Shown: positions 8,587-19,023, numbered from the stretch's first letter. The stretch: 64,000 nt of DNA from JADLGL01 sp963667605 (GCA_963667605.2 CAXXUZ010000003.1:496001-560000), one strand, 5' to 3'. Program-made: numbers and translations. Notes: a model not told the origin generated them from the sequence alone.

Positions 8587-9560
8587 CTATGTTTCTCGAT
8601 CTTCTTGATCAATCGGTCAAAGGCCGGACCCGCGGCGTCTAAAATTGTCTCGGGGCGGCGGACGGTCACTCGCCGCGCCCCGGCCTCAAGCCGTAGCCAA
8701 TCGGCGCAGGCTTCAACGACCTCCTTCCGGCAATGAAGGATCAGCCCACCCGGTGTGCCCGCTGAAATGATCCCCGCCTTGAACCGCCTTGCAGCCTCGG
8801 CAGCGATCATCTCCGGCTCATCAACGTCAGCGCGGATTTCACTGACCTTGTTCGCCAGCGCTTCGGCGCCGATCCGATCGCGGATGATCGACAGGCCTCG
8901 TTTGGCCAAGTCACTCCATGACGCGTTGAGGCTCGCAACCAGATAGGCCTCCGAGGTCAGGATCTTCCCGTCGCCGAGGCGTTTAAGGCCATTTGCATCC
9001 AAGGTCGAGCCAGTGGAGGTGATGTCGACGATCAGATCGGCCGCGCCCGAGGCCGGCGTACCCTCGGTGGCGCCGAGGCTTTCGACGATCCGATAATCGG
9101 CGATGCCGTGGCCGGCGAAGAAGCGCCGGGTGAGGTTGAAATATTTGGTAGCGACTTTGAGCCCGCGGCCATGACGGCGGCGAAAATCTGCCGTGACATC
9201 GTCGAGATCGGCCATGGTTTCAACATCAATCCAGGCCTGCGGCACCGCAACAACGACATCGGCGAAGCCGAAGCCCAGCGGCGTCACCAGCTGGACTCGC
9301 TCGTCCCAATCCCCAATCGTTTCCTCGACCAGATCGCGGCCGGTGACCCCAAGATGCACCGTGCCGGCGGCCAACTCGCGGGCAATCTCGCCGGCTGACA
9401 GAAGGACGATTTCGACCTCATCAACGCCCTTGATGCCGCCGCGATAGTGGCGTGCGCCTCCCGACTGCACCAGTTCCATCCCGGCGCGAGCAAGAAACAC
9501 ATTGGCATCTTCTCGGAGCCGTCCCTTGGACGGCACTGCCAAGATCAAGGGCGTTTCCAT
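8583..9560 (-). CDS. hisG: ATP phosphoribosyltransferase
   Basis: HisG catalyses the first, feedback-controlled step of histidine synthesis, joining ATP and PRPP. I start at METPLILAVPSKGRL, giving 325 residues; 11 upstream codons are open but lie over the hisZ end. Motifs: the SKGRL start of periplasmic-binding-like domain I, and the PRPP loop DLIVDITSTGSTLDANGLK at about residues 158-176. It follows hisZ by 2 bp, and the adjacency to hisZ and hisS is shared with other Hyphomicrobiales. The length is greater than the minimal HisZ-dependent short form of about 210-230 residues. Confidence 0.92.
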   Translation of the reverse strand: METPLILAVPSKGRLREDANVFLARAGMELVQSGGARHYRGGIKGVDEVEIVLLSAGEIARELAAGTVHLGVTGRDLVEETIGDWDERVQLVTPLGFGFADVVVAVPQAWIDVETMADLDDVTADFRRRHGRGLKVATKYFNLTRRFFAGHGIADYRIVESLGATEGTPASGAADLIVDITSTGSTLDANGLKRLGDGKILTSEAYLVASLNASWSDLAKRGLSIIRDRIGAEALANKVSEIRADVDEPEMIAAEAARRFKAGIISAGTPGGLILHCRKEVVEACADWLRLEAGARRVTVRRPETILDAAGPAFDRLIKKIEKHS

Positions 9561-9562
9561 CG

Positions 9563-10687
9563 TCAGCTCCCCGACTCGAGCCGATCGAGCCAAAGGGCGA
9601 AGCCAACGGCAGGAATATCATCGCCGGAACCGTCGCGGCTGCGGATCAGCGACAGCAGGCGATCATAGCGTCCTCCCCCCGCGATCGGCTGAGAACCGGC
9701 GCGCACGGGATCGCCGAGTTCGAAAACGAAGCCGGTATAATAGTCGAGGCGGCGGCCGAAATCGGCAGCGAAGACCATGCGGTCGGTGTCGATACCGTGC
9801 CAAATCAGACCCGCAGTCCGCTGGCTAAAACGTTCGATCGCTAGGGCCAGGGCCGGCACCTCCTCGGCAGCGAGTTCACCAAGGACCAGCGCGGCTTCGT
9901 CCGGCGTGCCGTTTATCGCAAGAAACCGCTCCAAGATATCGGCGGCGCCACGGTCACTCTCGGACCCAGCAGTGAGCGAGACCTGCTCCAAAAACCGATC
10001 GGCGATCTCCGCGGCGCCGCGGCCGCCCACCCGCGGAATGCCGGCTTCCACCAACAGATCGTCCACGGCCTTCAGAGCATCATCGCGATCCGCGCTCTCA
10101 AGGTCCGCCAACCGGCCAGCATGGGCTGGGCGCGGGCGAACGATCCGGTCCGACAATTCGTCGAGCTGGGCCTTCATCCGTTCATTGTCGCCGAAGGCGC
10201 GAGCCAAACGCCGCCGCCAAACCTCGGGCAAAGCCAGCGATTCCAGCAGCGCGGTGAATAGGCCGGAATCGCCGATCCGGATCGTCGGCTCGTCGACATC
10301 GAACAAACCCACTGCCCGCAGGGCGAGCGCGAGAATGTCGGCATCGGCATCCATGGAGTCGCTGCGGCCGATCGATTCAACGCCGGCCTGGCGGAATTCG
10401 CCGGTCTCGCCCGGCCGCTGTCGGAACACTTGGCCGCAATAGGAATAGGCGGCCACCCGGTACGGATCGCCGCTGGTGAGATGATGCAGAGCGACCGGGA
10501 TGGTGTAGTCGGGCCGGAGGCAAAGCTCGACGCCCTCGGCGGAGCTGGTGAGAAACATCCGGCGGCGGAGATCCTCTCCAGCGAGGTCGAGGAATAGATC
10601 GGCGTCGTGAAGCAGCGGTGGCTCGGCAGGCTCATAGCCGGCCTTTTCCAAAAGGCCGGCCAAGCGGTCGATCGGAGAGATCGTCAT
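9563..10687 (-). CDS. hisZ: ATP phosphoribosyltransferase regulatory subunit
   Basis: HisZ is a catalytically inactive paralogue of histidyl-tRNA synthetase that assembles with HisG and is needed for its activity and feedback control in the short-form system. The 374-residue protein keeps the class II synthetase fold pattern: LRPDYTIPVALHHL in motif 2 territory, YCGQVFRQRPGETGEFRQAG, and RLDYYTGFVFEL. It lacks the extended anticodon-binding domain of HisS. Its start overlaps the hisS stop (ATGA), so hisS-hisZ-hisG form one operon. Confidence 0.92.
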   Translation of the reverse strand: MTISPIDRLAGLLEKAGYEPAEPPLLHDADLFLDLAGEDLRRRMFLTSSAEGVELCLRPDYTIPVALHHLTSGDPYRVAAYSYCGQVFRQRPGETGEFRQAGVESIGRSDSMDADADILALALRAVGLFDVDEPTIRIGDSGLFTALLESLALPEVWRRRLARAFGDNERMKAQLDELSDRIVRPRPAHAGRLADLESADRDDALKAVDDLLVEAGIPRVGGRGAAEIADRFLEQVSLTAGSESDRGAADILERFLAINGTPDEAALVLGELAAEEVPALALAIERFSQRTAGLIWHGIDTDRMVFAADFGRRLDYYTGFVFELGDPVRAGSQPIAGGGRYDRLLSLIRSRDGSGDDIPAVGFALWLDRLESGS

Positions 10688-12249
10688 TGCTCTGGCCCAC
10701 CGGATTGCCGTTCAAGCAGTTCGTGGATGGATTTGACGAGGTCCGCCGACGGCACTTCAAACTGGCCGGGGCGCTCTTCGCGCCAGGCGACATTGTCGGC
10801 GACTGTCTCCGACAGTTGCTTGCCGAGGACGAGATCCTTGATCTGGACAAATGGGCCGCCTTCGCGTGTGCGTTCGTCCTCGCCCTGAATGACAACGCAA
10901 GGGGCGTTGCGGCGGTCGGCATATTTCATCTGCGCCTTCATGCCGGACGAGCCGAGATACATCTCGGCGGCGATGCCGGCATTCCTCAGCTCGGTCACCA
11001 TTTGCTGGCTGTCGGCGATCCGTTCGCGGTCCATCACCAGAACGACGACCGGGCCGGCGATCGCGGCGGTGTCGATTTTGCCGAGGGCCTTCAGCGCCGC
11101 CAAGAGACGCGAGACGCCGATCGAGAAGCCGGTCGCCGGGGCGTCCTCGGAGCGGAAGCGGCCGACGAGCCCGTCATAACGGCCACCACCGCCGACTGAG
11201 CCGAAAACGACTCTCTCGCCCTTCTCGTTTGGGACGTCGAACAAGAGCTCGGCCTCGAACACGGCGCCGGTATAATATTCGAGGCCTCGGACGACCGAGG
11301 GGTCGATGCGGATGCGATCTCGTGCAAATCCCGCCGCTCGCCAGTGCCGAGTCATCTCTTCCAACTCGTCTAGGCCACGAACGCCCGTTTTAGTCTTTGA
11401 TGCGACCTCAATGACGCTATCCCGAGCTGATGTGTCGCCATCGCGAACTAGGGCAGTGACGTATCCAATCAAGTGTTCTATCTGGACGTGACCCAGCATG
11501 GCGCCCTTGGTAAAGTCACCGCTTTCGTCCTTTCGTCCTGCGCCAAGCAAAGCACGTACGCTGTCGACCCCCAGCCGATCGAGCTTGTCAATCGCGCGCA
11601 GCACCGTCAGACGCTGGCGCGGATCGGCAACGCCAATCGCTTCCATCTCGCCGTCCAGCATCTTTCGGGAACTGACCTTGATGACATATTGGCCGGGCTC
11701 GATGCCGAGTGCCTCCATGGCGTCGGCGGCCATCATGCACATCTCGGCGTCGGCAGCGGGCGAGGCCGCGCCGATCGTATCGGCGTCGATCTGCATGAAT
11801 TGGCGGAAGCGACCGGGGCCTGGCTTCTCGTTACGAAACACCCAGCCGGCGCGATAGGAACGATAGGGCTTGGGCAGGCGCTCGAAATTCTCGGCGAAAT
11901 AGCGGGCGAGCGGCGCGGTTAGATCATAGCGTAACGACAGCCAGCGCTCGTCCTTCGGTACTTCGGCAACACCCGATGACTTTTGTCTTCGCACATCGGG
12001 AGCACCCGACGTGCTCGGCTCGTCCTGGAACGAGAAGACGCCCTCATTCGGCCGGTCCGCATCGGGCAGGAACTTCCCCAGAACGTCGGTATATTCGATC
12101 ATCGGGGTTTCGACCGGCTCGAACCCGTAGCGCTCATAGACCGTCTTGATCCTGGCGAGCATGGCGTCCATGGCGCGAATATCGGCGGCCGAGCGGTCGG
12201 CGAAACCGCGCGGCAATTCTGCCTTCAGTCTGTTGTCGCTCTTGGCCAT
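10684..12249 (-). CDS. hisS: Histidyl-tRNA synthetase
   Basis: HisS charges tRNA-His. The 521-residue protein has class II motifs: LPRGFADR near the N-terminus, LRYDLTAPLARY (histidine A-type region), motif 2 YRAGWVFRNEKPGPGRFRQF at about residues 132-151, RGLEYYTGAVFE, and motif 3 GFSIGVSRLLAAL; the C-terminal anticodon domain follows. Its 5' end overlaps a small membrane-protein frame by 25 bp. It is first of the hisSZG operon, linking histidine synthesis to histidine use. Confidence 0.95.
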   Translation of the reverse strand: MAKSDNRLKAELPRGFADRSAADIRAMDAMLARIKTVYERYGFEPVETPMIEYTDVLGKFLPDADRPNEGVFSFQDEPSTSGAPDVRRQKSSGVAEVPKDERWLSLRYDLTAPLARYFAENFERLPKPYRSYRAGWVFRNEKPGPGRFRQFMQIDADTIGAASPAADAEMCMMAADAMEALGIEPGQYVIKVSSRKMLDGEMEAIGVADPRQRLTVLRAIDKLDRLGVDSVRALLGAGRKDESGDFTKGAMLGHVQIEHLIGYVTALVRDGDTSARDSVIEVASKTKTGVRGLDELEEMTRHWRAAGFARDRIRIDPSVVRGLEYYTGAVFEAELLFDVPNEKGERVVFGSVGGGGRYDGLVGRFRSEDAPATGFSIGVSRLLAALKALGKIDTAAIAGPVVVLVMDRERIADSQQMVTELRNAGIAAEMYLGSSGMKAQMKYADRRNAPCVVIQGEDERTREGGPFVQIKDLVLGKQLSETVADNVAWREERPGQFEVPSADLVKSIHELLERQSGGPEQ

Positions 12250-12662
12250 GATCGCGAGGGGTTGTTGAGGCTGCGTGTGGCCCGATTCACCGACGGGCCG
12301 AGCCGCTTGGTAACGGATCGCCCCGAAACCAGCAAGGCGACGGGAAGGGTGGCCACAGTCTCAGCCGCTGCTGCTTTGCCGACCCCGAGCAGGACCGCGG
12401 CAAGCGATAGGCAGACGATCCCAGCCCAAAGGACCAGCGGGTGGTAGACGCCGAAGCCGAACAGATCGGCCACAATACGGACGCCAGCGCAGAAATCGGT
12501 GGTGTAGACCGAGCAAACGGCCGTCTCGCGTAGGAAATCCAGCAGAGGCGCGCCGATCCGATCGGCGGCGCCACCATAGAAGACCGCCCACCAGCCAAGA
12601 CCGACTATCATCAGCACTAGGCCGGCCAGGGCAAGGGCCCGTTTCGGCTGCATGGTTCTCAC
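12225..12662 (-). CDS. Small hypothetical membrane protein
   Basis: I do not recognise this 145-residue protein. It has two hydrophobic segments (about residues 8-28 and 77-97) separated by a loop with two cysteines, suggesting a two-pass inner-membrane protein with a periplasmic loop that may form a disulfide. The C-terminal 45 residues are Arg/Ser-rich and overlap the hisS start, so the true gene may have been shorter or frameshifted at its end. It lies between hisS and the groEL terminator. Real-gene status is likely but not certain. Confidence 0.5.
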   Translation of the reverse strand: MRTMQPKRALALAGLVLMIVGLGWWAVFYGGAADRIGAPLLDFLRETAVCSVYTTDFCAGVRIVADLFGFGVYHPLVLWAGIVCLSLAAVLLGVGKAAAAETVATLPVALLVSGRSVTKRLGPSVNRATRSLNNPSRSWPRATTD

Positions 12663-12708
12663 CCTCCGGCGGCAATCGAGCCCTCTCTCTAACAGACCGG
12701 CGCCGATG

Positions 12709-12735
12709 AAAAAGGCCGCCCGGAGGCGGCCTTTT
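12709..12735 (-). terminator. Rho-independent terminator of groESL
   Basis: Read on the minus strand, a GC-rich stem AAAGGCCGCC / GGCGGCCTTT with a 4-base loop (TCCG) is followed by a T run. It lies 23 bp beyond the groL stop codon and is perfectly paired over 10 bp. Confidence 0.85.
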
Positions 12736-12757
12736 GAAAGTCGCTAGCAGGGCTTCC

Positions 12758-14395
<1,638 letters not shown>

Positions 14396-14480
14396 CTTGG
14401 GTCTCTTTCCTCGGTATCTTGGGGATTGGCAGGGCGGGCCGGAGGCTCGCGCTAGTCAGTCAATTGACGCTCAGGACATT

Positions 14481-14774
14481 TCAGCTCTTGTCGAGGACGC
14501 CCATGATGTCGGACTCTTTCATGATCAGATATTCCTCGCTTTCGAGCTTGACCTCGGTGCCTGACCATTTTCCGAAAAGAATGCGATCGCCCGCCTTGAC
14601 GTCGAGCGCCACCAACTTGCCGTCGTCGTCCCGGGTGCCGGGACCGACGGCAATCACTTCACCCTCCTGAGGCTTCTCTTTGGCGGTGTCGGGAATAATG
14701 ATCCCGCCGGATGTCTTATCATCGGACTCGATCCGCCGGACGACGACCCGATCATGTAGAGGACGGAACTTCAT
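14481..14774 (-). CDS. groS: 10 kDa co-chaperonin GroES
   Basis: GroES caps the GroEL ring. Starting at MKFRPLHDRVVVRR the protein has 97 residues, the usual size; 12 further upstream codons are open but the conserved start fits the family. The mobile loop (DDKTSGGIIIPDTAKEK) and the roof motif VGPGTRDDDG are present. It is preceded by a CIRCE operator and a consensus promoter and followed by groL. Confidence 0.97.
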   Translation of the reverse strand: MKFRPLHDRVVVRRIESDDKTSGGIIIPDTAKEKPQEGEVIAVGPGTRDDDGKLVALDVKAGDRILFGKWSGTEVKLESEEYLIMKESDIMGVLDKS

Positions 14775-14829
14775 GCTTTGTTTCCTCGGTTTCGAAATGG
14801 CGTAAGTCACCGCCGCACGACGATGGCTG

Positions 14830-14856
14830 TTAGCACTCGGCTAGGGCGAGTGCTAA
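14830..14856. promoter_or_regulatory. CIRCE operator (HrcA binding site)
   Basis: A perfect inverted repeat of TTAGCACTC and GAGTGCTAA separated by 9 bp, the full CIRCE consensus. It lies 56 bp upstream of groS, just downstream of the predicted -10 box, where bound HrcA would block transcription until heat stress. hrcA itself is not in the window. Confidence 0.95.
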
Positions 14857-14868
14857 CAGGGCGCGGCG

Positions 14869-14897
14869 GTTTTAGGAAGTCCGCCTGAGCTTGTCAA
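14869..14897 (-). promoter_or_regulatory. Predicted housekeeping promoter of groESL
   Basis: On the minus strand TTGACA (14897-14892) and TAAAAC (14874-14869) are separated by exactly 17 bp. The CIRCE element begins 12 bp downstream, covering the expected transcription start. Confidence 0.75.
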
Positions 14898-15156
14898 GAA
14901 AATGTGAGCACAAAGCCGGTGGCGACGGCCCGGTGGCGCGTGACACCTTCCAACACCCGATCAACGCGGCGACGGTTAGAATTGTCTCAACTGGCCCGGC
15001 GGCCGCGATGCGCTCGATTCGGTAGCATTGGCCACCAACATGTGCCATCACGCGGGTGGATGTCCGCCTCGGTACATAAGAGCCCGTCCAGGTGATGTTC
15101 TCGAGCGTCTCGTCGACACTATGCTGCGGAGATGGCGGCAGGAGGATTCAGCGACT

Positions 15157-15402
15157 TCAGAAACAAGTGACGTCGATCCTCGGGCGGGCGTCGCCTCTAT
15201 GAAAAGCGTAGCGTGCAGCTTTCGTGTAAACGGTCTCTCTGCTGCCCCGATCAAGATCGTTGAGCCGTTCCAGAACATTATTGTCGGTATCAATCGTATA
15301 TTCGCGGTGGCTGCCGGAGCAGCGCAGGACAAGCGGATTGCGCCGGTGGCCCGCGAGATCTAGAGCCGGCTTGCCGCAAATCGGGCATAGCGCTGTCGCC
15401 AT
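15157..15402 (-). CDS. Small hypothetical protein with a CPxCG motif
   Basis: The 81-residue frame starts MATALCPICGKPALDLAGH and contains a later Cys (residue 28) and His. The CPxC knuckle suggests a zinc ribbon with an incomplete second half; short zinc proteins of this look are frequent but I cannot name a family. The gene is isolated, upstream of groES and divergent from nothing obvious. Support is the motif and a normal amino acid mix; a chance frame cannot be excluded. Confidence 0.45.
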   Translation of the reverse strand: MATALCPICGKPALDLAGHRRNPLVLRCSGSHREYTIDTDNNVLERLNDLDRGSRETVYTKAARYAFHRGDARPRIDVTCF

Positions 15403-15420
15403 TTCGGAGCCGTCCCCTGG

Positions 15421-15519
15421 TTAGCCAGCCCCTTTGGACGGGACCCGAGCGAGCAGCGTCAGCAGCCCCAATATTGCTGCCCATATTGCGATGTAGGTGG
15501 TTAGGTTGCCGAAGAACAT
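15421..15519 (-). CDS. Possible 32-residue membrane peptide
   Basis: A short minus-strand frame encodes MFFGNLTTYIAIWAAILGLL followed by TLLARVPSKGAG. It contains one hydrophobic helix of about 20 residues with a short basic tail, the layout of bacterial single-pass small proteins. No strong ribosome binding site is visible, so expression is uncertain. No function can be assigned. Confidence 0.3.
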   Translation of the reverse strand: MFFGNLTTYIAIWAAILGLLTLLARVPSKGAG

Positions 15520-15706
15520 TCAATCCGGTCGCTGCTGTGATGACCAGGTCATTAAAGACAAGAGAAGTTTAGGTTTCGTCGCCGTCCCCGCATCGCTCGC
15601 GCCCATTTCGTAACGGGGGAAACAAAGCACGACGTTCTCCCATGCTCCGCGTGGCCTCCGAGTATCTCTCCAGCGCGGTCGCCGGGTAACAGCACGGCAT
15701 GCGCGC

Positions 15707-15753
15707 CTATCTGGCGTCGATCACGGGCGGCCACTCCCGGTCTGTGATGCAAA
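15707..15753 (-). pseudogene. 3' end of a c-type cytochrome gene split by IS1380
   Basis: Read on the minus strand directly beyond the IS1380 element, the frame continues as ITDREWPPVIDAR and then TAG. Joined to the fragment on the other side of the element it gives DDWIYITDREWPPVIDAR as the C-terminus of a heme protein. The junction bases (TTTGC here, TTTAC on the other side) look like a 5 bp target duplication with one mismatch. Confidence 0.6.
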
Positions 15754-17396
15754 CCCGCATTCCCCAAGTGACCGATCCATCTGATGCGGTTTCCGTCTGA
15801 TTCCTGTATAAGAATCAGTGGATTAGATCAGACGGAGAGTGGGTCGAATGCGGAACCTGGAGGGTAAGTCGGATCGGGGGCTGCTGCGGGCGTTTTTCGA
15901 CCGAAGACTGAAGTTCGAGTTCCACGGTTCGCGGATCACGTCAGACGCTGGTCTGCTCGCCTATCGTGAACTGGACGAAGCCCTCGGCCTGACCACGCTG
16001 GCCGGTGACGTTATTGCTGACAGCCGGACCGGCAAGAACGGTTGGCACGGCATCATCGGTCTCCTTCGCCAATCCGTCTATGGTCGTCTCGCCGGGTACG
16101 AGGACGTGAACGACGCCGACCGGCTGGGGCGCGATCCTGCGATGCGGTGGATCGTCGGCGGCAGGGCTGTCGAGCGCGGCGGCGCATCGACCAGCCAGAT
16201 GGGCCGGTTCGAGACGGAGTTACTCGCCACCAATGACAACCTCGCCGCGCTCGCTGACCTTTTGGGCATCTGGATCGACCAGGTTAACGAGCGCAAGCCG
16301 CCGAAGATTATCGTGCTCGACATGGACAGCTCCGTCAGCCCGACCTACGGTGACCAGGAGGGCACGGCCTACAACGGTCCACTTCGGCTGCACGTGCTAT
16401 CACCCGCTGTTCGTGTTCAACCAGTTCGGCGATCTGGAGCGTTGCGCCCTGCGTCCGGGCAACGTGCACAGCGCCCATGAATGGCGCGATGTGTTGGACC
16501 CGGTGGTCGCTCGATACCGGAACAAGACACTCCGGCGTTATTTCCGTGGTGACGCCGCCTTCGCCTCGCCCGAGGTTTATGAGTTTCTGGAAGCGGAAGG
16601 CTTCAAGTACGCCATCCGGCTTCCGGCCAACAAGGTGCTGCACGACAGCATCGCGCACCTGCTCAAGCGCCCCGTCGGTCGGCCGCCGAAGGAAGTTCGT
16701 CGGTATTACGCGAACTTCAGCTATCGGGCCGGTAGCTGGACGGAGCCCCGCCGGGTCGTCGCCAAGGTGGAGTGGCACTCAGGGGAACTGTATCCCCGCG
16801 TCGGCTTCATCGTCACCAACCTGAGCCGTCCTGCCGAGCGGGTTGTTGCGTTCTACAATCAGCGCGACACTGCCGGGCAATGGATCAAGGAAGGCAAGAA
16901 CGCCATCAAGTGGACGCGGCTGTCATGCCGTTCGTTACGCAACAATGCCGTCCGGCTCCAGCTGCATGCACTCGCCTATAACCTCGGCAACTTCATGCGT
17001 ACCCTGGCGTTGCCCGATACCGTGGAGCAATGGTCGCTGACGACGCTGAGGGAGAAGCTGGTCAAGATCGGTGCGAAAGTTGTCAGCCATGGCCGGTACG
17101 TCACATTTCAATTGGCCGAGGTTGCAGTCCCAAGAAGCTTGTTCCAGAAAATCTTGAGCCTGATTGATGATCTACGACGAAGACCCGCTCCGGCGTAGGC
17201 CGAGGGAATCGACGGCAAGGAGATTGCGACACGAGAGGTGTGTCTGGATGGCAAGAGAAACGACCAAATGGCCTTCCACGCGCTGGCCGATTACCAAAAT
17301 CATGTCATCGGATGGCTGCAATGGGAACAGAGTTCCCTTGGAGATGGGGCCGTGGTACGATTTCCGCGAATTTGGATGTCATCTGGGGAATGTCGG
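15754..17396 (+). mobile_element. IS1380-type insertion sequence, copy 1 (defective)
   Basis: The 1643 bp element is bounded by imperfect inverted repeats starting CCCGCATTCCCC (left) and CCGACATTCCCC (right, complement). Flanks GCAAA/GTAAA are a near-perfect 5 bp target duplication. A second, intact copy of 1642 bp lies at 58430-60071; the extra base here is the one that frameshifts the transposase. It inserted into a cytochrome gene on the opposite strand. Confidence 0.85.
15848..17198 (+). pseudogene. IS1380 family transposase, frameshifted
   Basis: The coding region matches the intact transposase at 58524-59873 almost base for base, but after TACAACGGTC there is an added C at about 16379, shifting the frame after about 177 codons. 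The first part ends at 16480 and the rest is readable in the other frame from about 16380 to 17198. DDE-type catalytic regions (VLDMDSSVSP, YFRGDAAFASPE) are thus separated between frames. It could be complemented in trans by the intact copy if the ends still work. Confidence 0.9.
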
Positions 17397-17590
17397 GTAA
17401 ATCCAGTCATCGCCAGGCGCGATGCTATGGCAGCCACTGCACGCATACTCGACAATGCCAGCCACCGGCGTCTCGTCGGTAAGAAAGAGACCGCCATCAG
17501 CCGTGTACCAGGCCCAGAACAAATCCTGGTACTCCGGGGCAAATCCGGGTCGCTTGTGCATAACCGTGATCCCCATTAGGTGGTCCCGGG
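17397..17590 (-). pseudogene. Middle fragment of a c-type cytochrome gene, cut by two insertion sequences
   Basis: Between IS1380 copy 1 and IS3 copy A the minus strand encodes HLMGITVMHKRPGF, then a Trp-rich stretch, then EYACSGCHSIAPGDDWIY. The CSGCH is a heme c attachment site, and the context (MxKR-G...CxxCH near the C-terminus) resembles small periplasmic cytochromes of the P460-like type; the family name is tentative. The 5' part was removed at the IS3 end and the 3' part was separated by IS1380. Confidence 0.6.
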
Positions 17591-17665
17591 TGTCCGTCGT
17601 CAGGTAATTTGGAACCGATGAGCGGCCTGATTTAAGAGAGGGTTCGGCCCATCTGGTTGGTCATT

Positions 17666-18646
17666 TTATGCGGCGGTTTTGCGGTATTGCAAGCGCCGGG
17701 TTTGTAGCGTCTTTTGTTTGATCTTTTCTCTTTTCAACAGGATGGTCTGGCCGCGCCCGAAGTAGACATCGGCCGGCGTGAGGTTGCCCAGGCTCTCGTG
17801 GTAGCGGTGATAATTGTAGTGGCCGACGAAGGCCTCGATCTGTGTCTCCAAGTCGCCAGGCAGATAGTAATTTTCCAAAAGGATGCGGTTCTTCAGGGTT
17901 TGATGCCAACGCTCGATCTTGCCCTGGGTTTGCGGATGATAGGGAGCGCCGCGAATGTGCTCCATATCGCGGTCGTCGAGCCATTTGGCCAGATCGTCGG
18001 CGATGTAGCTGGAGCCGTTGTCAGACAGGAGCCGTGGCTTGTGAATGACCGTTGCCCGATCGCGACCTGACGCCTTGAGCGCCAGTTCCAGCGTATCGGT
18101 GACGTCCTCGGCCTTCATCGTGGTGCAGAGCTTCCACGCGATAATGGTGCGCGAGAAGTCGTCGAGCACGGTGGAGAGGTAGAACCAGCCCCAATCAATG
18201 ACCTTGAGGTAAGTGAAGTCGGTCTGCCAGAGCTGGTTTGGCGCCGTGGTCTTGTCCTGGAACTCGTCGGACGCCTTGAGGACGATAAAGGCCGGGCTGG
18301 TGATCAGATCATGGGCCTTGAGCAGTCGATAAACCGAGGATTCCGATACAAAGTAGCCCTCTGTGTCTGTGAACCGGACAGCCAGTTCCCGCGGCGACAG
18401 ATCCGTCTCGTCCAGCGCCAGCTGTACGATCCGGTCTCTCACCTCATCGGGGATACGGTTCCAGACTTGGCCAGGCCGCGAGCGGCGGTCCTCCAGGGCC
18501 TCCGGTCCGCCGGTCAGATAGCGGTCGTACCAGCGATAAAACGAGGTGCGGGGAATGCCCAACTGCGCCAGCGTGCGCTTGGCCGGCAGATGGGATCGCT
18601 CAACCAGCCGGATGATCTCCAGCTTCTCCGATAGTGGATACCTCAT
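17666..18646 (-). CDS. IS3 family transposase OrfB
   Basis: This 326-residue protein is the catalytic subunit of the IS3 element. An N-terminal HTH region (TLAQLGIPRTSFYRWYDRYL) precedes an HTH_21-like segment and the rve integrase core with DDE residues in WQTDFTYLKV, LSDNGSSYIA and HPQTQGKIERWHQ. Its ATG overlaps the orfA stop (ATGA) and a GGGGGAGAGGAGG ribosome binding site lies inside orfA, allowing direct initiation. It differs from copy B at one visible residue (GNLTPAD here, GNPTPAD there). Confidence 0.95.
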   Translation of the reverse strand: MRYPLSEKLEIIRLVERSHLPAKRTLAQLGIPRTSFYRWYDRYLTGGPEALEDRRSRPGQVWNRIPDEVRDRIVQLALDETDLSPRELAVRFTDTEGYFVSESSVYRLLKAHDLITSPAFIVLKASDEFQDKTTAPNQLWQTDFTYLKVIDWGWFYLSTVLDDFSRTIIAWKLCTTMKAEDVTDTLELALKASGRDRATVIHKPRLLSDNGSSYIADDLAKWLDDRDMEHIRGAPYHPQTQGKIERWHQTLKNRILLENYYLPGDLETQIEAFVGHYNYHRYHESLGNLTPADVYFGRGQTILLKREKIKQKTLQTRRLQYRKTAA

Positions 18647-19023
18647 GCCTCCTCTCCCCCATCCGCGATCATGCTTTTTTTGAGTAGACGGTTGTCCAGC
18701 GTCAGGTCAGCAACGGCCTCCTTGAGTGCCAGTGCCTCACTGCGAAGATGCCGGACCTCATCGGAGGTAGCCTCACGGGCAGTGTCACCCGCCAGGCGCT
18801 TCTTCCCGGCCTCCAGGAAGTCCTTCGACCAGCGGTAATAGAGGTTCTGGTTGATCCCCTCACGGCGACACAGCTCAGCGATACTGTCCTCGCCGCGCAG
18901 GCCCTCCAGAACGATCCGGATCTTCTCTTCGGCGCCGAACTGCCGACGAGTCGCCCGCCGGATGTCCTTCACGACCTTCTCGGCCGATGCTTTCTGGTGA
19001 TTGGTGTTCCGTCTCATCTTCAA
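18643..19023 (-). CDS. IS3 family transposase OrfA
   Basis: This 126-residue protein is the DNA-binding component of the IS3 transposase. It has a helix-turn-helix (EEKIRIVLEGLRGEDSIAEL then CRREGINQNLYYRW) and a C-terminal leucine-rich coiled coil (LRSEALALKEAVADLTLDNR). An A7 run near the 3' end lies upstream of the orfB start; slippage there would open a path into the orfB frame, although the codon phase is not the classical A AAA AAG. An identical orfA occurs in copies B and C. Confidence 0.95.
   Translation of the reverse strand: MKMRRNTNHQKASAEKVVKDIRRATRRQFGAEEKIRIVLEGLRGEDSIAELCRREGINQNLYYRWSKDFLEAGKKRLAGDTAREATSDEVRHLRSEALALKEAVADLTLDNRLLKKSMIADGGEEA

Noticed and set aside
14898..15156. 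tRNA or small RNA gene upstream of groES
   Set aside because: No cloverleaf, no CCA-type 3' end and no terminator-like hairpin were found in this stretch.
15552..15767. A 71-codon minus-strand frame between the cytochrome fragment and the small membrane peptide
   Set aside because: It crosses the IS1380 end and has no recognisable pattern; it is explained by the end of the cytochrome gene in another frame.
18643..18700. Classical -1 frameshift signal (A AAA AAG) making an OrfAB fusion in the IS3 element
   Set aside because: There is an A7 run, but its codon phase is C AAA AAA AGC, so the zero-frame heptamer is not the standard one; orfB also has its own ribosome binding site and ATG.
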